A stretch of 64,000 nucleotides of DNA from Phytophthora sp. 'mugwort'. Taxonomy: Eukaryota > Oomycota > Peronosporomycetes > Peronosporales > Peronosporaceae. The notes beneath the pieces are model-generated. The model was given only the letters and a program-made list of their open reading frames with translations, was not told the DNA's origin and did no database searches. Of the stretch, positions 31,081 through 43,281 are shown one piece after another. How positions within the stretch are numbered: position 1 is the stretch's first letter; every line of letters begins with the position of its first letter. A program made the translations under genes and the position numbers. The stretch is from NCBI GenBank assembly GCA_033558025.1, contig JAUCEF010000018.1:3100001-3164000 (forward strand), written 5' to 3'.

Positions 31081-34000
31081 ATGATGAACATGACGGAGGC
31101 GACGGACTCGGACGCAGATTTCGCGGCCACAGGCGCAAAGACGCCACTCTGGTCCGGCGCAGCATACTCCAGCGTTATCAGTAAGTCCATGCGAGCCATG
31201 ATGGCCAGCAGCAGGCTGCGGACGGGCAGGCAACAGGCCGCAGCCGGTACCGACACGGGGACGGAGCTCTTCGCCGATGCAGTAGCTCGGAAAGACAAGG
31301 AAAAGATGCTGGACGCTCTGGCGAAAGACCCGAATATCCTACGACGAAGTGACGTGGTGCGTGGCAACATGGAGGTTTGTGATGCATGTAAAGGGTGAGA
31401 TAACTCTCGTGCATGAAGGACGGCTGGCTGCCGCTGCATCATGTGTGTGCCTTGCGGCCAAACTATCGATACGTCGATATGATGACGATGATGATCAATA
31501 CGTACCGGCAGGCAGTTCGCTGTGTTGATAAGGCATGATATTCGTGCGGGGAATGAAGTCGCTATGGTATGGAGTCTAATGCCCGTGTCTGAACAGAACG
31601 GACGAACGCCGCTGCATATTCTCTGCGAGAATTCGTGCGTGACAGTGCAAGCGCTTGGGGTGTTTGTTGCGTCGCTCGGAGAACTTACGTTCGTGCCCGA
31701 CAACCGTGGACATTTGCCACTTCATTGCCTTTGCCGCAATTCGTCATGTGATATTGGCTTGATAAAAAAGCTGGGCTCGGACACTTCTGCCTATGCGGCG
31801 ATCAACGACGTACGTGGACATGATCTGCGCTGCTACGACGGGAACAACTATGCTCATCGTTCATTGTTCTTTATAATATAGGACGGTCAAACCCCGCTGC
31901 ATTGTTTGGTGACAGCTGACGCGGCTCTAAATAAGGCCGTGCTTCATCACTTGATTGAAACTTTTCCCGACACGGCATTGATGCGGGATTTGGTGAGAGC
32001 TTGCTAACCATTTCGTATTTATTTCGGATACTCATGTTTCTTCGATTTGTGGTTACTTCAGATGGGACGTACTGTTCTTCACTGGATTTGTGAAGGACAG
32101 GAATTGGACGAGAACGTCATTAAAGCGCTGCTTGATTCCGTTGCGGATACAGCTTCTCTACCTGATACGGTACGTAGATCCAATGTCAGCCCTAAACAAA
32201 TGTGCTTAACCCTTTCTTGCGGTTATTTGTAGAACGGAGACTTGCCCCTACACATTTTGTGCCAGAATGAGAAGCTTACGCGCAAATTACTTCACCTGGC
32301 ACTTCAGGCATTTCCAGCAGGCATCTACGCTCTTGCAAAGGTTTGTAGCATCCTCTATTCAATGTCGTATATATTTTTCATTGAAGATGTACTAACTATT
32401 CCATGATTGTACTCCGATGGTAGAATAATCTATCACCGCTCCACTTCCTTTGCTCGAACGAAATCTGTGAGGCCGACTTACTGACCGAAATTTTCTCATT
32501 TGACAACTGCAATTCGTTATGTGTCAAACCTGATATGGTAAGTAATTTTCGCTACACTTTCCATCCGACCGGAAGGCAGCTAATAATTATTTTATTCGCA
32601 ACAATCAGTTTGGAGCGACAGCTTTGCATTTACTGTGCATGAACGAGTCAATCTCTACTGAGCTTCTGCGAACAATGCTACTGATGTGCTCCGAAGATTC
32701 ATTCATTCCAGACGTGGTAAGTGTTGTCTTCCTTGTTACCCACAAAACCGAGATCGTCATTTAAACCTTATTTTTCGTAGCATGACCGATCGCCGCTGCA
32801 TTACCTGTGCATGAATCGCAAAGTGTCGTCGGAGTTACTTTGGCTTTTCTTCGATCGAGGACATGAGCTTGTCCGTCAAGCTGACAAGGTACTACAGTAG
32901 ATCTGCGTTATGACCTTGGTAGGACATTGTACCGATCGACGCCCGCTATTCTGCAATCTAGGATGAAAGAACACCCCTGCACTACCTTTGCGGCAATGTC
33001 AAAGTAACGCCACGTGTGATTGAGATCCTCTTCGACAGCTGGCCAAGTGCAGCATTGGTGGCAGACAGGGTAAGTGTTGAGTTTATTAATGATACGAAAT
33101 TATGTAGCACTTACGGTAGTTACGTACTCGCTCTGCAGGATTTCAAGCTTCCTGTTCAATATTTGGTGGACAACCCGGCATCATCACCTGAAATCACCGC
33201 GCTCCTCATTTGTGGACCAGCATCATATCGCCATCGCTACGAGTTTCTTAGCGTAAACGGACACTGCGTGTGTTTCACGCAAGGAACCGAACGGGTGTAT
33301 GCCCAAACGAATGTAGCCATGGACTCGAATACGGGCACGAAAGTGCTCGTGAACTTTTACTCGTCACGGTCTGCCGTCGACCATGAACAAAAAATGCTAG
33401 TTCGTCTGAAGACAGCGGTACGTTCATGGATCCTACTCTGAGTTGTTTCGTGCTCCACTGCAACTCTAAACTTACTTGTAGGCTGAGAAACGAGACGACC
33501 ACGTGAACTACGCCTCGACTGTATACGAGACGTTTGAGAATGCTAAAAGGCGGCTTACACTTCGCAACATGGATGTTGCGCCAGAAGATCATCACGGGCA
33601 AGTTATATATGTTTTATCATTTGTTTCTGTTTTGCGAAAATTAGTAACAAAAAATTCGTTATGTGCTAACCGATGGATACGGCAAGGGATGCAACGATTC
33701 TGTTAGATTACGCGCTAGTGACGGAAGCTCCATTGTATACTCTGGAGGGTTTGAGAGCAGAAAAGCTGTGTGACATGGAGGCAGTCCGTGCCATCACCAC
33801 GGAAGTGGCCAATTGTTTACGCTTCTGGCACTGTGATGCACGCATGGTTCACGGAAATATTGTACGGTTTCCTATTCTATGAATCTGGGCATTTAGTATC
33901 GTCAAAATAGGCGCCTGAACTGATGTATATCTGTTTCTAGACGCTGCAAAATGTTGGCCAGTTCGAAGATCGAGGGCTTTGCCTTTACAACCTGAGCACG

Positions 34001-35258
34001 AGCCGAGAGCTTTATCAGCAGCATCCAATTGGTTCTCATGCCATTGCATTGAGTTCATGTCCGCCCGAGGCCGCTAAAGCTTTTGTTGCTAAGGAGGAGT
34101 TTCTGCCGACGCAAGCCGCCGATATGTGGCAATTCGGTTGCCTTGTGTACGTACTGTGCTTATGGTCTACTGAACGACCGATACGATGAATAACTGCTGT
34201 GGCTTATGACACACATTAGCTATCAACTACTGACCGGAACCTCTCTGCTCGAACGACTAGCTCCGTGGAGCGGGTCCATTGGTCATGAACAGGGGCTGCA
34301 TTTGATATGCTCTCTCACGGATGCTGTTCTCGAGCCTCTCATCGCTGAATCAGTACCTGAATTCCGTCTTCTACTGCAGCGAACACTTGCCATAAACCCA
34401 AGCTATCGTTGGGGTATCGCTCGGCTTCTGGTTCGTTTGCCCGTGCTGAAATCCAGTATCGATTCGTGTCTAACATCGTCTGGATTATCTTTTTGCCACC
34501 TCACAGTACGTCGAAGACGGCTCTTGTTTACCATCTTTCGCCACAAGTGAAATTTCATCGCATGAATTTGTTGGGAACACGCTACAACAGAAGACGGAAG
34601 ACGCTCTTGCTGATGGCTCAAAAGGGTCGCGATCTGTAAAGCACGCGCAAGAGCAACTGGAGTTTATGAAGAAGGAACAGTCGTTACTGCGCCACACACT
34701 CCTCTCAACAAAGTCGCACCTTCGTGATGTCGACCAGGCCCGCGTGGAGCTGCAGCTGAAGATGGAAGAGATGCGAATCCAGATGACAAGCGTGGTGCAC
34801 CAAAGGCAGGAGGCTCAGCTCGAAGCTCAGTTGCTCGCGCGCAACCACCAGGCGATGACCCTTCAACTCCATACAACGGTGCAGATGCTGCTCAACCTCG
34901 TCCCATTAGCTCGCAAGGTAAGCTCTCCATAGTAACAGCACAAACCCCAATCTCACTCCTGTTGCAGGTGTACGGTGCTGCAGCGGACGATTTCTTGTCG
35001 AGTGCTCTTGCGCAAGCCACTGGAGGCACCTCCACGTCTTACGTCCCGTCAGACCCCACGAGCTGCCAACGGAAGAGCGGACCTGTGCAGCTCTTGAAGA
35101 CCCAACTGCAACACTCGATGCTGGCGCACGGGTGCGTCCAAAAGTGGGCAAACAGCACTCCGTCCAGCACGTTAGCAGCAACCGACTCGGCTCCTTCCGA
35201 TGCAAATGCCCTCAGCAACGTGCTACCAACCGACGGTCCGAATAACAGCGATAGATAA
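31081..35258 (+). CDS. Ankyrin-repeat protein with TKL-type pseudokinase domain
   Basis: Multi-exon gene from ATG 31081 to a stop at 35256-35258. After a 100-residue soluble start come about ten ankyrin-like repeats, most carried by one exon each with phase-0 borders; repeat starts include DGWLPLHHVC, NGRTPLHILC, DGQTPLHCLV, MGRTVLHWIC, NGDLPLHILC, FGATALHLLC and DERTPLHYLC. The intron after the first repeat (31533-31596) appears to use a GC donor. A kinase-like domain follows: GTKVLVNFY where VAIK Lys should be, a hinge YALVTEAPLYTLEGL, MVHGNI in place of HRDxK (catalytic Asp changed to Asn), no DFG, then ADMWQFGCLVYQLLTG as helix F. A coiled coil (residues encoded at 34640-34920) and a Ser/Thr-rich tail end the protein. 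It belongs to the oomycete ankyrin-TKL group but should be catalytically inactive. Confidence 0.82.
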
Positions 35259-35555
35259 GCCCCGCAACCAGACGGAAGATCCAGACAGCTCTGCTGCGGC
35301 AATGGCCTAGGCAACTTTAACCTCAGTTAACGAAATCATTGTGCATACCACATTGCAACTTGCAATTTGCAAGACAATAATATATGGTATTGTAAATGCA
35401 ATCTATTGTATTGTGTTTTAATGTAATACATAAACAGTATTTATCTTGCATATTTAATATGCAAAGTGAAAAATTGCTTGGAAGTGTACAATAAACTTCT
35501 GCATACTTATATTGACTAGTATTAATACTACTGTAGTATTGAGTTTGAATTACAA
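35259..35555. other. AT-rich spacer
   Basis: No coding potential seen. Positions 35330-35540 are strongly AT-rich with several TAATATA/TACATAA-type runs; it probably holds the terminator of the ankyrin gene and the promoter of the next gene. Confidence 0.6.
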
Positions 35556-37771
35556 ATGGCGCGAGCAGCGATCGGAGGCTCGCGGGCCGTGGAGACGTAC
35601 TTGCGCAACTTTGAGAGCGAGAAGAGCCGCTACCAGGAGATCCTCGAGATCACGCTCTGCTACGGCGTGCAGTGTCTCGCGCGTACCTTCTCGCTCAAGG
35701 GCATCAGCTGCAACGAGCTGCGCGCCATCACAAGCTATGATGCAGCGAAAGGCCGGGACTTCTACGTGCGCAATGCGTCTCAGTCGAGTGGTGGAGAAGG
35801 GGACGTAGTGCAGCGCACTCCAGTAGAACTACGAGCCAAGCCGTCGCACTCGTGGCGAGACGGAGAAGTTGAAATGCCAGACTTCCCAGAGCCGTCGGCG
35901 GTGGCTGAAGCTGGTCCACGCGCTAAGGAGAAGATGACGACTCCAGGGACGACTGCATTGTACTCACTGCCGCCGGCGTTCGATGAGATTGATTTCTATA
36001 CGAAATTATTGGGGAAACAGTTCGTGGATCTGGGCTGGAAAACGTTTGCAGGCAGAGAGGGGGCTCAGATTAGTACAAGACACGAGCTGGAGGAGAAGTT
36101 CAGTCGTGTGGATCAGAGGAAGGTGGCCACGGCAATCCCGGCGCTGGAATTGCCGGTGCCTTCTTTCCCAGAGTTTCTGGCCGCGTATGTGACGGAGTGC
36201 GTACGGCAGTCACATCGAACGGGGCGTGCTGCAGACGATGAAAGCTGCGCAAGTGGAGAGGAAGAGATAGTGGTCAATGACGAGCAAGAGAGTGTCTACG
36301 GTCGACGAAAGGCTGCTACGGACTCGCGGAGATCTTCCGCGATGGATGGACGAGGGCGGAGTACTAGCACCCAACGTGCTGCCATGGGTAACACAAAGTC
36401 GTTGCAGTCTCCACGTTTCGGTAGTGAGCGGAAGCAGCGCCCGCTTCACCCGCAACCTCAGCAGCGGCAACCACGACAGGTACCTCGCTCACTCCAGCAT
36501 GTGCAATCTAAGATCCAGCCTGAACTGGATGCTAGACGACAGAAGATTTTACGAGTGAAGAAGACACAATCGCAACGAATGGCTGAGACGTTAGCACGGG
36601 CTCGGCTGGCTGAGTACGATGCGCGGCGAGAGTTACAGGACGTGCGTGATCGACGCCTTGGTCCCAAGAAGATGCCTATCAGCGAAATCACCAAGGGTAC
36701 GCTGATCGTAACAATAATCTGTAAAGGAATCTACTAAACAATATCATGATGTGGACATCAGGTGCTGCTGCTTTGGAAATCGTGGATGATTTTATGAAGA
36801 GTCCTCTAATGGACACGTTTGGTCGTGACGATCTGTGTGCATCACGTGGTCTGAAGCAGTCAATAATGTGAGTTCTGACTGTGGTTTGTATTAACCGTCA
36901 CCATACGGCGACATGCCTGACCGTAGATTGTTTCGCATACACCAGTGATCCCGACCAGCAACATCCAACGCAGAAGGATTCTTTGAAAGAGGAATTATAC
37001 GGCACAGCGGCATTAAACAGCTCGTTTCTCGGATGCAAACCCACACCTGAACCACGGAAACGATCAGAGAGCCGAAAAAAACAGCCGAGGCGAAGTATGG
37101 CACTACAAGATAGCTGGTGGTTTGTTTTGATTGTTATTATAGAAGCTAATGGGTAAGATGCTCGATGTACTGTGCAGACTACAACGGCTGGCTAGGCGAT
37201 TTCGGACCGCTTCACACGAAAACTGTTCGGCCCGAGTGGGATGAAGCTGAAGGTGATATTGCTCATCCTGAACCACGTACGTGCTGTGCAGAGGAAGCAA
37301 ATGGTGAAGGTATAAACAGCTAATGATTTGTGGTTATGCAACATCCAGGCGCTGCAGGAACTCGGTTTGAGTGGAATTTTGAGCAGTAAGTGAGCGTGGT
37401 GGGAAGGAGGGAGTCTCGACACGTTACCTGATTCAACTTGTATTCATTTATATGTAGTCTTCCTGGTGGACGCCACGAGACTACAGACTCGTTGAAGCCG
37501 CAGGTGAACAAGACAAAAACACAGACACACTTCGAAGGAGACAAAAATTATGATGGAGTCAGTCGAAAGATCGATGACTTCGATGGCCTAAGCGATGAGT
37601 TGAGTGTGAGTTCGGATCCTGTATTCCGATGGCTTAAAGATGCCGTTTGATTTCCTGTAACTACAGGCCATGCCCAGAAAACATGATTCCCAAATTTCTA
37701 ATCTTATTCGAGCCCCACCCGAAAGGCTACCACAACATTCAGAAGCGAGTAGAGAACGTAGTAAACCATGA
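35556..37771 (+). CDS. Conserved-looking protein of unknown function
   Basis: I do not recognise this protein. Exon 1 (35556-36696) encodes 380 residues: a compact N-terminal region (residues 1-65, ending SLKGISCNELRAITSY), a charged linker, a second ordered stretch around FDEIDFYTKLLGKQFVDLGW (residues about 143-162), then a long Arg/Ser/Gln-rich disordered region with a basic helix (QSRMAETLARARLAEYDARR-like, near residue 350). Smaller exons follow with GT-AG borders (GAAALEIVDDFMKSPLMDTF; DPDQQHPTQKDSLKEELYG; YNGWLGDFGPLHTK; SLPGGRHETTDSLKPQ), and the final exon (about 37668-37771) reads AMPRKHDSQISNLIRAPPE to TGA at 37769. The exact borders near 37140-37170 are uncertain. Its coding end overlaps that of the convergent exchanger gene by 68 nt. 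Confidence 0.65.
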
Positions 37772-39615
37772 GGAGCTTGCCATACCACGCCGGACAGTGA
37801 TAGTTATGGTGCCGAAATACAAGCAATGAGGACACAAGAGAAACAGAGAGAAAGCCTAACGATATCCAGGCATGAATGTCAAGTGACAAGTCTTCTCTGC
37901 GTCCAGACACGAACGCGAAAGCCATGGGTAGCCCCAAGCCAAGCAAAATGTTAAACACAGGACCACCAAAACAACCAGCAATTGCCATCTGCGGAAACCC
38001 AGCTCGAGCTACTGACACGTCCGTGATAAAGTCCCCCACCGAGTTTCCCCATGCGAGGACAGTCAGCCCCAACAAGCTGTTGCTAGCGTGAGTGATATAA
38101 CCCACCGCCACCAACAGCGCCATCAACTCGTTCGCTACCGCATAGATCCAGCAAACACAAGCTACGAAAGCCAAAGAAAGTAGCAGACTTGATGACTTTA
38201 GCGATCGTGGCGCGTGTGACCGATGAGTGACAAACGAAATGACACCACTTACACAACCACCCCCGACCACAAGAGCTTCCCACAGCGGGACACTGTACGA
38301 ATATCTCCCAGCACAGATATCAACAGTGGCGTATCCACTTATCAGTGCAACCAATAGCGGAACGGTTAGAGGCGATAGACAAGCTTTCGGACGCGACCAG
38401 GATTCGTCATCGAAGAGAGGTACCGTAACATCGCGAAGGAATACAAGTGACGCCTGTGGAATCGAGAGAATCTTGACCGTAAGTGGTTTGTCGCTGCTAA
38501 AGATCCGGATAACACGACGTTTAAGTCGCCATCTCCAGCGAAGATGCTGCTGCCATTCCGGAATTACTCGCTCGTCATCATTAACATCACGCTCACTGTC
38601 AGCAATTAGCGGAGATGACAGTGAATCTTCCTCTTCAACATCAAAATGGTCATCAAACACTCGGCTTGAAAATCTTGGACCCCCTAATGGATGAGACATT
38701 GACATTTCAAACTCTTTCGGTTCCTGCAACTTGCCAACACCATTTGTATCCGCTACGTTCCCCACTTCCACTCCAGCTTCTAACCTCGTGGTGAAGGCGT
38801 ATCTGTGCTCCTGTTGCTCTGGTCTCTGGGCTCTCTTCGTACCCTTCCCTCTCGGCGACAGAGCATGCCAAAAGGCCGAGACCATCAGCGACGGCTTCCC
38901 CGTCAGCTTTGCGTCATTTCCTGCTGCTCGATACCTCGCTACACACGCTGGGAACACTACACTCCCCACATAAATCCCATACATCACCAAGAATATCAAT
39001 GCAGCCACTGCTGTGTCCTCCGAGTGTCCGCCACTGCTCATAGTCAGCAGTAAGAACAAAACCAGTGAAGCGATCAACGCCCCCACGTCTCTTAGGAAAG
39101 CCCAGCGCTGCACTTTCACTGCACTGGCCACCGCCACGCCACCCACGACCACGGTAGAGATGAACATGGCCCCTCCCAAGAGCTCATTGATCCCCGTCTC
39201 GCCCACCCCGGAGCTGTACGCAGCAATTGCCGAGAAGACGTCGGGAGCTCCGTTACCGAAGGCTAAAAAGGTGACACCCGCGACGTCGTGAGGGACCCGC
39301 AGCCGATCACTGAGACTTGCCAGCGTCGGCGAGAAATACCCATCGGCTGTACTGCCCACTGTACAGTAAATGAGCGAATATTGTTCGAGGGAGAGATTAA
39401 TACACTTGAGACGTACGGAAGTAGAAGAGAGCGGCGAGCCAGAGGAACAGCAGCGAGAAGGAGAACAGGGGGAGGCCGGCGAGCGAGCAGTAGTGGATAT
39501 GCACGTAGTCAATTCCCAGAGGCCCGAGCGTCATGTTCGCGACGAACGGGGAGGCGTCGCACGTCGCCGGCAAAGGTAGCACTGCTACCTCCATAATGTG
39601 TCGCGCGAGCTTCAA
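37704..39615 (-). CDS. NCLX/CCX-type cation-calcium exchanger
   Basis: Two exons, 39417-39615 and 37704-39358, joined in phase 1 (GT-AG intron of 58 nt); 617 residues. Two alpha-repeat motifs define the family: VTFLAFGNGAPDVFSA (repeat 1) and GLTVLAWGNSVGDFITDV (repeat 2), each among several hydrophobic helices, with a long hydrophilic loop between them (residues about 230-390, with an acidic FDVEEEDSLSS segment). The GNGAPD/GNSVGD pair is that of the NCLX (SLC8B1) and plant CCX branch of the Ca2+/cation antiporter superfamily, which exchanges Ca2+ for Na+ or H+/K+ across organelle or plasma membranes. About 12-13 membrane helices are visible. The N-terminal helix SLLFLWLAALFYF is split by the intron. 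The last 68 nt overlap the end of the convergent gene. Confidence 0.9.
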
Positions 39616-39789
39616 TGAGAAGTGTTAGCGACAGAATTGAACATTTAATCGTACCGTAGTAGACGCTAAAGTTAGTAATTTGAATTTTTTGTTTAAAACA
39701 AAAAAATGATGCTACCGGTACCCGTATTATAGTATCCCCCTAATCCAACGCCCAGTTCTGTCATAAGTGAGACTAACAATGCGACTTAT

Positions 39790-39825
39790 CGGTGATGTCG
39801 GGGCCTGGTGGCCCCAACATCTCCG
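39790..39825. repeat. 16-bp imperfect hairpin in a gene-free stretch
   Basis: CGGTGATGTCGGGGCC, loop TGGT, then GGCCCCAACATCTCCG: 14 of 16 pairs match. The stretch 39616-39949 otherwise has no gene; 39660-39740 is AT-rich and probably promoter for the exchanger gene. The hairpin lies left of the decayed transposase and could be part of that element's end, but no right-hand partner was found. Confidence 0.6.
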
Positions 39826-39949
39826 ACGAAGACCTCTGAACTCCGATAACTCCGATACAAGCATTACATTGTAAAGGTAGCGTTTGCTGGCTCAAAAGCC
39901 AGACTACGAAACCCCCAAGATGGAGAGGTAGCGGCTGATTCAGGAGCCC

Positions 39950-42900
39950 TTGCCAAGAGAGCTTTTCCTCCGGTTGTCGCCTGCCCTGAGTTCAAGCGTC
40001 ACTGGGATCAGTTGTCGCCTTTGGCGGAGCTGTTTGACAACCCTGTGGTAGTGTGGGTCACGGAAGCCGTCTGCCGCGGCAAGAAGCCGTCCTGCATTGC
40101 CCCGGAATATACCTGCAGCGTACTGGAAGATGTCGAGGGGAAGCAAGACTTGCTTTATATTAAGTATCAGTGCGCCGGCAATGGTCGTACATGCTCCTCT
40201 ACGATTTCCTCTGAGTATCTGCGGTCTAACGTTAAGGCCATGGTTCACTTCTCCTACGCGCTCGGCTCCAAAACAGGCTACTCCAAGGCCCTGTTAGAGC
40301 TCATCCATGACGGGATGATGCCGCCCAATGGATTGAGCAACACGATCGCCAATATTCGCTGCCGCTGCCAGACTCGCTACTACAAGCTGTACACACTGTT
40401 TGCTGACCGAGTGCGCCACCTGCGCACGACTAATCCGGATTACGTGGCGCCGACGCCACCTAGTGTTGGGGACTATTGCGCCAAGCATGCAGTTGTGGAT
40501 AGCAAGGTTCTCACTGTTGTCTGGATGGAGACAACGGCCCTGTACGGCCCTCTGTGTGAGCTGTTGATGGGCAGAAATGTCGGTGCGAAAGGCGCTGCGC
40601 ATGGATCACTCGGCCGAATTTTGCAAGAAGTTGAAGATTTGGGATGGTCCGGGGCGGCGCGCTAGTATTTCGGACGCCAAGCTGCTGCTTCTTGTGCAGA
40701 ATGAGGTGGGCCAAATTGTTGGTCGCCGTTTGACTAGATCGGAGAACAACGAGGAGACGGCGGCGCTACTGAAAGCCGTGAAGCCAACTTTGAAAGCTGA
40801 AAATGAGGGTACTATCTACCTTGGTAGTGATAAGCTAACGGCGTGCGGAGCATGGTGCAAAATACGTTTGGCGATATGGTACACGTGAAACAAGACCCTT
40901 TTCACGTGGTCATGCGTGTGAAAGAGAAGCTGGCTGACAAAGCTAAGAAAAGTGGATACCAAAGGAGTTGATGAGCGCGATGTACACGGTGGATCGCAAG
41001 CTGCGCCCACCTGAAGAAATGGAGGCAGAGTTTCGCCACGTCGCAGATCTCGTTTCAGCTAAGGATTTGGCCTGCTCGGAGTCAACCTGGCGGGGATGAA
41101 TTGTTAATAACGCTGCTCAGATCCTGCTTGGCGACTTATTCGTGGAGAACAACGACTACGCTGAGGCGCACACGAGTACGCGGATAGTGGCTACAAGCCA
41201 GCTAGAAGGATTTCACTCGGGGCTTAAGAAGCTGCTCAACCGCTCACTATCAGCTGAATTTGGTCTTCGAATCCTAGACGTCTTCATCGTCCAGCACAAC
41301 CTTCGAATTGAAACGAAGTTTGGGCGGAATGCCAGCTTTGGTGACTTGATTTCATGGCGCTGGCTTACGCCGCAATGCTGAGTCAAGGTAAGCTTCATGA
41401 GCCACCACAACTGGCATTCATCAGTCATATCCTCTCTGGCCATGTTCCACAGCCGCACTACCGTTCGGGTTCGTCACTAGATTTCGGGTTTTCATGTTGG
41501 CTGAGAATGTTTAATTCCGCTCGTGTCGTACCAGAGAATATCGAAGCTGCTTTGGCCCGACCCCGACGGCATCAATCCGCCATTCACCAACTTCTCCGTC
41601 TTCATTCGACCAACGTGACGTCTCGCCGCCTTTCGAGGTCTCATTTCATGTTGTTGAACCTCGAGCCACATGATCATGAGAGCTGCGTCGGATTTCACTG
41701 GAGGAATACGAGCTCTTGCGCCAGGCGCGGAAAGAGCACGCGTGGTCCAGTTGCCCTTTGGTAACGACGATAATGCTTAACATCGCCGTCGAAGCCAACA
41801 CAAACAACAGCCTGAAGCTTCGCCAGCGTAGCTTCATAACCATCGCGTCGAAAGTCAAGATCATTGCGGACGACAAGTACACGAAGACGTCTGGCGACAT
41901 TGTCCGTGCTGACAGCAACTTAGGCAAGAATGACTACGACGAGAACTCTGAAGATTCACTTGGCTCAGCATCGTCCGGTGACACATCGAGAATCAACAAG
42001 CGATCGCTTTTTACATTCGATCACAATCGCCCAGAAGTGTCGGGAACCAACGTCAACGAAGAAGCTTTCCAGATCCAGCTATTTCAAATGCTCCGCGCCT
42101 CTAAACTTTTCACGAGCAAGAAGGAACTGTTTGTTCAGGTGTATCAATTTGCCAGCTGCGTATCCGACAGTATCTGGTCGAAACTGGACAAGACCTATTT
42201 CTCCGTTGGGGGGGGGGGGCGATGAAACGCGCCGAGAATCGCGGTTCCTGCCTCAAATCAGGCTTCGAATTCCTCCAGAGACCAGTGCCCAGCTCAAAAA
42301 GCAGCAAATTGTCGGCACAGACAACATTTTAACCCCAGCGACGCCTCCGAACTTCAGTTCACGTGCCTCACCAGACGCTGCCCAAGGTGGTGATGTTCAT
42401 ACCACCAGTAGTCCCGACGCGCAACAACCAGAGCTTGTGAGCGTGAAAACCACTGACCAATTGCTAATCAGCGTCGCAAGTGAAGCGACGGGCTCGCCCG
42501 TGTCCGCTGTGAATGAGAGCCTAGCTGTGCAGAACAGCGAGCCACACGGTGAGCCTGCGAAAATATCAGAGCCGACCGCCCCTCTTCCTGCATTCGCCAT
42601 GGACGCACCGCCTACAATGATAACAGAAGAAGACGTTTAGTATTTCAGAAAAATTGCTAGCTCTATTTCACACGCTCCTGACAAGTGGGCTTACCTGCAC
42701 AGTTGTTTTCTCAAGAAGTACCCCGACTCCAAACTGGGTGCAAATGCACTGCGTTGTAGACTCAGGGAGCAGCGGAAGCGAGCCCCAAGTTCCGGTGAAG
42801 TCGTTGTTCATCAGCCTGCGGCTGCCGCGCAAAAGAGAGGGCGCGCTACGTCGTGCTCCAGTTGTCAAAGGAAGAGGAAAAAGTGCGGAGAAAAAAAAGC

Positions 42901-42960
42901 GTTAATCCTGCATGTATGCGAGCTGCAGCGACTCACAGCCAGCCGTTAGATGCCTACTTC
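39950..42960 (+). pseudogene. Decayed DDE-type transposase of uncertain family
   Basis: A chain of open blocks in changing frames. 39960-40665: FKRHWDQLSPLAELFDNP, a Cys-containing KYQCAGNGRTCSSTISSEYL, then TIANIRCRCQTRYYKLYTLF and VVDSKVLTVVWMETT. 40577-40850: LRMDHSAEFCKKLKIW (a likely first catalytic Asp) with LLLVQNEVGQIVGRRLT and IYLGSDKLTACGAW. About 40890: VKQDPFHVVMRVKEKL, resembling the second Asp region of transposases that use DxFH. 41100-41380: STRIVATSQLEGFHSGLKK, with a Glu in the position expected for the last catalytic residue. The tail (41716-42900) is acidic, then ends in CSSCQRKRKKCG, a knuckle-like motif. Several frameshifts and stops are present, and a run of G at 42210-42219 breaks the frame. 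I see DDE transposase logic but cannot name the superfamily. Confidence 0.55.
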
Positions 42961-43170
42961 GCTGCCGCGGAGCCTCCGAGCAAATAACGCCTTACCTCCT
43001 TAGAATACACGCGCTTGTTTTGTTCATTTTCAGCTCGTTCCTTCCCACCGCGCTCAATATCATCCCACTGCCCATATAATCACTGTGTTGAGTTCTGCTG
43101 CTGTAGCAGTGCTGCGAGCAGGTTGTCGAGAAATGCGAAGCTGAGCCGAGTTCTCCAGATCCTCACGACT

Positions 43171-43244
43171 GTAAGTATCGGGGGAAGCGGGACACTAATG
43201 CGGGACAATAAGTGGTGCCGGACGGTCCGATTGGTGCAAATCAG
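43171..43244 (+). other. Likely 5'-UTR intron of the helicase gene
   Basis: GTAAGT donor at 43171 and CAG acceptor ending at 43244 (74 nt), the common intron size here. The in-frame ATG at 43199 falls inside it, which supports ATG 43282 as the start of the helicase. Confidence 0.45.
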
Positions 43245-43281
43245 TGGTGGGACATCCCCTAGCATTTTCGATATACCAACA

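Noticed and set aside
36881..37156. Independent short gene
   Set aside because: The frame is an internal exon of the unknown gene at 35556-37771 plus intron sequence; GT-AG borders on both sides fit that gene.
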